Source of the DNA: Rubrivivax sp.
GTDB lineage: Bacteria > Pseudomonadota > Gammaproteobacteria > Burkholderiales > Burkholderiaceae_C
Assembly: GCA_030653385.1 (NCBI GenBank)
Contig: JAURZM010000079.1
Location: 186,001 to 250,000, forward strand
Length of the DNA: 64,000 nt
Direction of reading: 5' to 3'
A program made the translations under genes and the position numbers. The notes beneath the pieces were generated by a model. It did no database searches, was not told the DNA's origin, and was given only the letters and a program-made list of their open reading frames with translations. Positions 59,543 through 64,000 of this stretch are shown here, in pieces (within the stretch, counting starts at the first letter, position 1; every line of letters starts with the position of its first letter).

Positions 59543-59761
59543 GAGGCACCAGAATAGCCGATTCGGATCGTGCCCGTTTCAAGGCTGTGACACGTTGTTA
59601 GCAGACAACAAGCCACCTGCATTTCTTGGGCAAACGGTGGCAAAGCCTCGGGGCTCTGGTGCAATACGGACAACTTCCGCTGAGGAGGTTGGCCTGATCA
59701 GCCCCTCGCCGGGTGACTTCCCCGATCGGGACCTCTTGTATCAACATAGGAGATAGTTGCA

Positions 59762-60721
59762 ATGAAAAAATCTCTGCTCGCCTTGGCCGCGCTGACCGCG
59801 TTCGCTGGCGTCGCTTCGGCCCAATCGTCGGTTACCTTGTTCGGTATCGTCGACTTGAACGCCCGCAGCACCAAGACCGGCTCGTCGACGGTCAAGTCGC
59901 TGAGCCAAGACGGCAACGCGTCCAGCCGCCTCGGCTTCCGCGGTGTCGAAGACCTGGGTGGCGGCATGCGTGCCGGCTTCTGGATCGAAGGCGCCATCAA
60001 CCCTGACACCGGCACGCCTGGTGGTCAGTCGTGGCAGCGTCGTTCGACCGTCAGCCTGATGGGTGGTTTTGGTGAAGTCCGTCTGGGCCGCGACTACACG
60101 CCGTCCTTCTGGAACTACACCGTGTTCGATCCGTTTGGCACCAACGGTGTGGCTTCGATGGCTCAGGTGGTGAACGGCTCCTTGGGTTCTGGCGCGACCA
60201 CTTTTGTTCGTGCCAACAACACCATCGGCTACTTCCTGCCGGCCATGGGTGGTCTGTATGGTCAGGTGCAAGTGGCTGCTGGCGAAAACGTCACGGGCAA
60301 CAAGTACATCGGCGCTCGCCTGGGCTACGCTGGTGGTCCGGTGAACGTCGCTGGTGCCTTCGGCAAGACCTACCGCACGGGCACGATGGTTGACGACTAC
60401 ACCGACATGAACGTCGGTGCTTCGTTCAAGTTGAGCTTCATGACCCTGATGGGCCAGTACTCGAAGCGCGACTACAGCACGCTCGACCAGACCACGTACC
60501 TGATCGGCGCCCTGGTGCCGATCGGTTCGGGTACCTTCAAGGCTTCTTACGCGAAGTCTGATGGTTCGACCGTCGCCAACGACGCCACGCTGATCGGCCT
60601 GGGCTACGTCTACGATCTGTCCAAGCGCACCGCCGTGTACGCGCAGTTCGCCAAGGCCGACCGCACCGGTTCTGCCAACGACGTGACCGCCTACGAGTTC
60701 GGCGTTCGCCACTCGTTCTGA
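59762..60721 (+). CDS. Gram-negative porin (trimeric, betaproteobacterial type)
   Basis: MKKSLLALAALTAFAGVASAQSSVTLFGIVDLNARS...; C-terminal ...AYEFGVRHSF with terminal Phe; good RBS (aggaga). Confidence 0.95.
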   Translation: MKKSLLALAALTAFAGVASAQSSVTLFGIVDLNARSTKTGSSTVKSLSQDGNASSRLGFRGVEDLGGGMRAGFWIEGAINPDTGTPGGQSWQRRSTVSLMGGFGEVRLGRDYTPSFWNYTVFDPFGTNGVASMAQVVNGSLGSGATTFVRANNTIGYFLPAMGGLYGQVQVAAGENVTGNKYIGARLGYAGGPVNVAGAFGKTYRTGTMVDDYTDMNVGASFKLSFMTLMGQYSKRDYSTLDQTTYLIGALVPIGSGTFKASYAKSDGSTVANDATLIGLGYVYDLSKRTAVYAQFAKADRTGSANDVTAYEFGVRHSF

Positions 60722-60765
60722 TCGGTCTGCACCACGCGCCTGGCAACAGGTGCGTTGTGCCACCC

Positions 60766-60790
60766 AAGCCGCCTTCGGGCGGCTTTTTTC
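60766..60790 (+). terminator. Rho-independent terminator of the porin gene
   Basis: aagccgccttcgggcggctttttt: GC stem, TTCG tetraloop, T run. Confidence 0.9.
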
Positions 60791-60825
60791 TGGCTGCCCC
60801 ACAACCTTTCACCGGCACCCCTGGC

Positions 60826-61512
60826 ATGCGCAAGCTTCTGGCACTGACGGCGTTGACCCTGGTGGGCTGCGCCTCGCCACCCATGCAAACGACCGGCGCC
60901 GAGTGGCACGCGGTGTCGCTGCCCGGCAAGCGCAGTACCCACTACGCCTGGACCCACAAGGACGGCCGCCCAGCCTGGGCCGCCACGTCCGAAGGCTCGG
61001 CCAGCATGTGGCGTCGGCGCGTGAACCGCACCCCCGAGCGCCTGGGCGACGTGAATTTTTCGTGGTGGGTGAGCGACCTCGTGGCCGATGCCAATGTGGC
61101 CGTGGCCGAACGCGCCGATGCCCCAGCCCGTGTGATGTTCGCCTTCGACGGTGACGTCAGCCGCCTGCCCCAGCGCACGCGTGTGATGTTCGAACTGGCC
61201 GAGGCGCTGACCGGCGAAAAGCCGCCGTATGCCACCCTGGTTTATGTGTGGGACGCGACCGCACCGGTGGGCAGTGTCATCGTCAACCCCCGCACCGACC
61301 GCATCCGCAAGATCGTGGTCGACTCCGGACCGGCCAAGCTGCGCCGCTGGCGCGATCACAAACGCAATCTGGCGGCGGACTACCGGCTGGCCTTTGGTGA
61401 AGAGCCCGGGCCGCTGGCCGCGATCGCGCTGATGACCGACAGCGACAACACCGCGTCGCGTGCTGTCTCGTGGTACGGGCCGGTCACCCTCGAAAGTTCT
61501 TCCCAACCGTGA
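60826..61512 (+). CDS. DUF3047-like lipoprotein
   Basis: Lipobox LTLVGCASPP; NFSWWVSDLVADANVAVAERADAPARVMFAFDGD. Confidence 0.8.
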   Translation: MRKLLALTALTLVGCASPPMQTTGAEWHAVSLPGKRSTHYAWTHKDGRPAWAATSEGSASMWRRRVNRTPERLGDVNFSWWVSDLVADANVAVAERADAPARVMFAFDGDVSRLPQRTRVMFELAEALTGEKPPYATLVYVWDATAPVGSVIVNPRTDRIRKIVVDSGPAKLRRWRDHKRNLAADYRLAFGEEPGPLAAIALMTDSDNTASRAVSWYGPVTLESSSQP

Positions 61513-61777
61513 CGTCGTTTCCTTGGCGCTTTCAGCACGGGCCCTGGGCGTCTGCACCGACTGGGTGCAAACACCGCATCGGTGGACCCTGCGATGGCCC
61601 GAGAATGCCGGCCATCCGCCGGCAGCCCCTGGCGGCCCGGCCCGGCCTGGCACCGGGCTTGCGTCTGCTCTCTTGATCCACCTTCCCTGCTTGCACGCCG
61701 TCCCTGTGACTGTCTGAGCTGACCCCGACCCGACTCCAGGTCCGGCCCCGCATCTGCGGGCCCACCGGCCACTTCCC

Positions 61778-62761
61778 ATGCTCGTATTCATTCTTCGCCG
61801 CCTGATGCAAGCCGTGATCGTGATGCTCACGGTCGCTTTCATCTCCTTCATGCTGTTCCAGTTCGTCGGCGACCCGGTCACCAACCTGCTGGGACAGGAC
61901 GCCACACAGGAACAGCGCGACAAGTTGCGCCACGACCTGGGGCTCGACGACCCGTTCCCGGTGCAGTTTGCCAAGTTCATCGGCAATGCCGTGCAGGGTG
62001 AGTTCGGTCTCAGCCTGCGCCAGGGCCGCAAGGTCTCGGCGCTGATCGCCGAGCGTTTTCCGGCCACGATGGAACTGGCGATGGCCGCTGCCGTCATCGC
62101 GCTGGGTCTGGGTGTGCCGCTGGGTGTCTACGCGGCGCTGCGGCGTGGCAGGTTCGGCTCACAGCTGGTGATGACGCTGTCGCTGCTGGGGGTGTCCTTG
62201 CCCACCTTCCTGATCGGCATCCTGCTGATCCTGATCTTTGCCGTGACGCTGAAGTGGCTGCCCAGCTTCGGCCGCGGTGACACCGTGGCCATCGGCGCCT
62301 GGACCACGGGCCTGCTCACGGTGGACGGCTGGAAGCACCTGGTGCTGCCGGCCATCACGCTGTCGGTGTTCCAGCTGGCGCTGATCATGCGGCTGGTGCG
62401 GGCCGAGATGCTGGAGGTGCTGCGCACCGACTACGTGAAGTTCGCGCGCGCCCGCGGCCTGGAAGACCGGGCCGTCTATTTCGGACACGCCTTGAAGAAC
62501 ACGCTGGTGCCTGTCATCACCATCACGGGTTTGCAACTCGGCAGCCTGATCGCCTTTGCCATCATCACCGAGACGGTCTTCCAGTGGCCCGGCATGGGTT
62601 TCCTCTTCATCCAGGCGGTGCAGTTTGCAGACGTTCCGGTGATGGCCGCCTACCTGTGCCTGATTGCGCTGATCTTCGTGCTCGTCAACCTCGTGGTGGA
62701 CCTGCTGTACTTTGCTGTCGACCCCCGCCTGCGCATCGAAAAGTCGGCGGCGGGTCATTGA
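61778..62761 (+). CDS. Dipeptide/oligopeptide-type ABC transporter permease (DppB-like)
   Basis: MLVFILRRLMQAVIVMLTVAFISFMLFQ; RLVRAEMLEVLRTDYVKFARARGL EAA loop. Confidence 0.93.
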   Translation: MLVFILRRLMQAVIVMLTVAFISFMLFQFVGDPVTNLLGQDATQEQRDKLRHDLGLDDPFPVQFAKFIGNAVQGEFGLSLRQGRKVSALIAERFPATMELAMAAAVIALGLGVPLGVYAALRRGRFGSQLVMTLSLLGVSLPTFLIGILLILIFAVTLKWLPSFGRGDTVAIGAWTTGLLTVDGWKHLVLPAITLSVFQLALIMRLVRAEMLEVLRTDYVKFARARGLEDRAVYFGHALKNTLVPVITITGLQLGSLIAFAIITETVFQWPGMGFLFIQAVQFADVPVMAAYLCLIALIFVLVNLVVDLLYFAVDPRLRIEKSAAGH

Positions 62762-62765
62762 ACTC

Positions 62766-63710
62766 ATGAGCACCTCTTCCATCCCTTCCCCCGCGGCCGC
62801 ACCCGGCGCCTTCAGGCGCTTCCTGGACGGCGACATCTGGTTCAGCTTCAAGAATTCGCCGATGGCCATCGTGGCCGCGGTGATTGCGGCGCTGTGCGTT
62901 TTCTGTTCGGTGTTTGCACCCTGGGTGTCACCTCACAACCCCTTCGACCTGGCGACGCTGAACCTGTCCGACGCACGTCTGCCACCGGCCTGGCTGGAAG
63001 GCGGCAGCCGCACCTACCTGCTGGGCACCGACGACCAGGGCCGCGACATCCTGTCGGCGCTGTTCTACGGCGCCCGTATCTCGCTGTTCGTGGGCCTGGC
63101 CTCGGTGCTGGTGTCGATGGCCGTGGGCGTGGGCCTGGGCCTGCTGTCGGGTTTTGTCGGCGGCAAGACCGACGCCTTCATCATGCGGGTGTGCGACGTG
63201 ATGCTGTCCTTCCCGTCGATCCTGATCGCGCTCTTGATCGACGGCGTGGCGCGTGCGATGTTTCCCAACGCCCACGACGAACTGGCCTTTGGCGTGCTGA
63301 TCATCGCCATCTCGCTGGGCGGCTGGGTGCAGTACGCGCGCACGGTGCGCGGCAGCACGCTGGTGGAGCGCAACAAGGAATACGTGCAGGCCGCGCGGGT
63401 GATCGGTGTGTCGCCCTACCGCATCATGGTCAAGCACGTGCTGCCCAATGTGATGGGGCCGGTGCTGGTGCTGGCCACCATCCAGGTGGCCGCCGCCATC
63501 CTGACCGAAGCCACGCTGTCCTTCCTGGGTGTGGGTGTGCCGCCCACGTCGCCCAGCCTGGGCACGCTGATCCGCGTGGGCAACGACTTCCTGTTCAGCG
63601 GCGAGTGGTGGATCACCATCTTCCCGGGCGCCATGCTGGTGCTGATTGCGCTGAGCGTGAACCTGCTGGGCGACTGGCTGCGTGATGCGCTGAACCCGAG
63701 GCTGCGCTGA
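62766..63710 (+). CDS. Dipeptide/oligopeptide-type ABC transporter permease (DppC-like)
   Basis: LLGTDDQGRDILSALFYGARISLFVGLASV; EAA loop GSTLVERNKEYVQAARVIGVSPYRI. Confidence 0.93.
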   Translation: MSTSSIPSPAAAPGAFRRFLDGDIWFSFKNSPMAIVAAVIAALCVFCSVFAPWVSPHNPFDLATLNLSDARLPPAWLEGGSRTYLLGTDDQGRDILSALFYGARISLFVGLASVLVSMAVGVGLGLLSGFVGGKTDAFIMRVCDVMLSFPSILIALLIDGVARAMFPNAHDELAFGVLIIAISLGGWVQYARTVRGSTLVERNKEYVQAARVIGVSPYRIMVKHVLPNVMGPVLVLATIQVAAAILTEATLSFLGVGVPPTSPSLGTLIRVGNDFLFSGEWWITIFPGAMLVLIALSVNLLGDWLRDALNPRLR

Positions 63711-63711
63711 G

Positions 63712-64000
63712 ATGACTGCCCCTTTGCTCGAAGTCAGGAACCTGCGCGTCGAATTCCCCACGCGCCACGGCACGCTGCTGGCGCTGGATGACATCTCCTT
63801 CGACATCTCTCCTGGTGAAGTGCTGGGCGTGGTGGGCGAATCCGGTGCCGGCAAGTCGCTTACCGGCGCGGCCATCATCGGCCTGCTCGAACCGCCGGGC
63901 CGCATTGCCGGTGGCGAGATCCGCCTGGCCGGTCAGCGCATCGACAACCTGCCTTACGAGCAGATGCGCAAGATCCGCGGCCGCCAGATCGGCGCCATCT
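63712..64000 (+). CDS. Dipeptide/oligopeptide ABC transporter ATP-binding protein (partial, runs off window)
   Basis: MTAPLLEVRNLRVEFPTRHGTLLALDDISFDISPGEVLGVVGESGAGKSLTGAAIIGLLEPPGRI; Walker A GESGAGKS. Confidence 0.93.
   Translation, partial: MTAPLLEVRNLRVEFPTRHGTLLALDDISFDISPGEVLGVVGESGAGKSLTGAAIIGLLEPPGRIAGGEIRLAGQRIDNLPYEQMRKIRGRQIGAI

Noticed and set aside
1-64000. CRISPR arrays, tRNA/rRNA genes, insertion sequences or prophage
   Set aside because: No regularly spaced repeats, no cloverleaf or rRNA-like sequence, and no transposase, integrase or phage structural ORF seen by reading; tRNAscan/CRISPR tools were not run.

Overview
GC-rich bacterial chromosome segment. Gene content and order (dusB-fis-purH, tatABC, hisI-hisE, argB-HAD-slmA, a T2SS cluster, coq7, phasin genes) fit a Burkholderiales-type betaproteobacterium. 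Most of the window is housekeeping: a type II secretion cluster (gspC divergent from gspG-H-I-J-K-L-M-N-D-E-F), a dusB-fis-purH / plsC-cdsA-ruvC block, hisIE-hinT-tatABC, argB, slmA, ilvA, cobT, coq7, a porin and a dipeptide-type ABC transporter that runs off the right edge. Accessory or less ordinary content: a large SARP/BTAD-AAA-TPR regulator beside a PEP-CTERM-like protein, an MmeI-like single-chain restriction-modification enzyme with a compositionally foreign methylase-end/TRD segment, a two-domain fatty acyl-CoA reductase beside a histone-H1-tailed phasin, and a two-component pair inserted between argB-HAD and slmA. The most interesting non-coding signals are: (1) TGACGC direct repeats with an exact 11-bp period at three minus-strand sites (upstream of the SARP-like gene, its downstream neighbour and an oxidoreductase), matching the known SARP operator layout; (2) a likely ~115-nt small RNA or attenuator upstream of ilvA with a UCCU-loop hairpin and a strong intrinsic terminator; (3) a dispersed palindromic repeat placed right after stop codons. 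I saw no rRNA, tRNA, CRISPR array or insertion sequence. All calls come from reading the sequence and translated ORFs; no searches were run.
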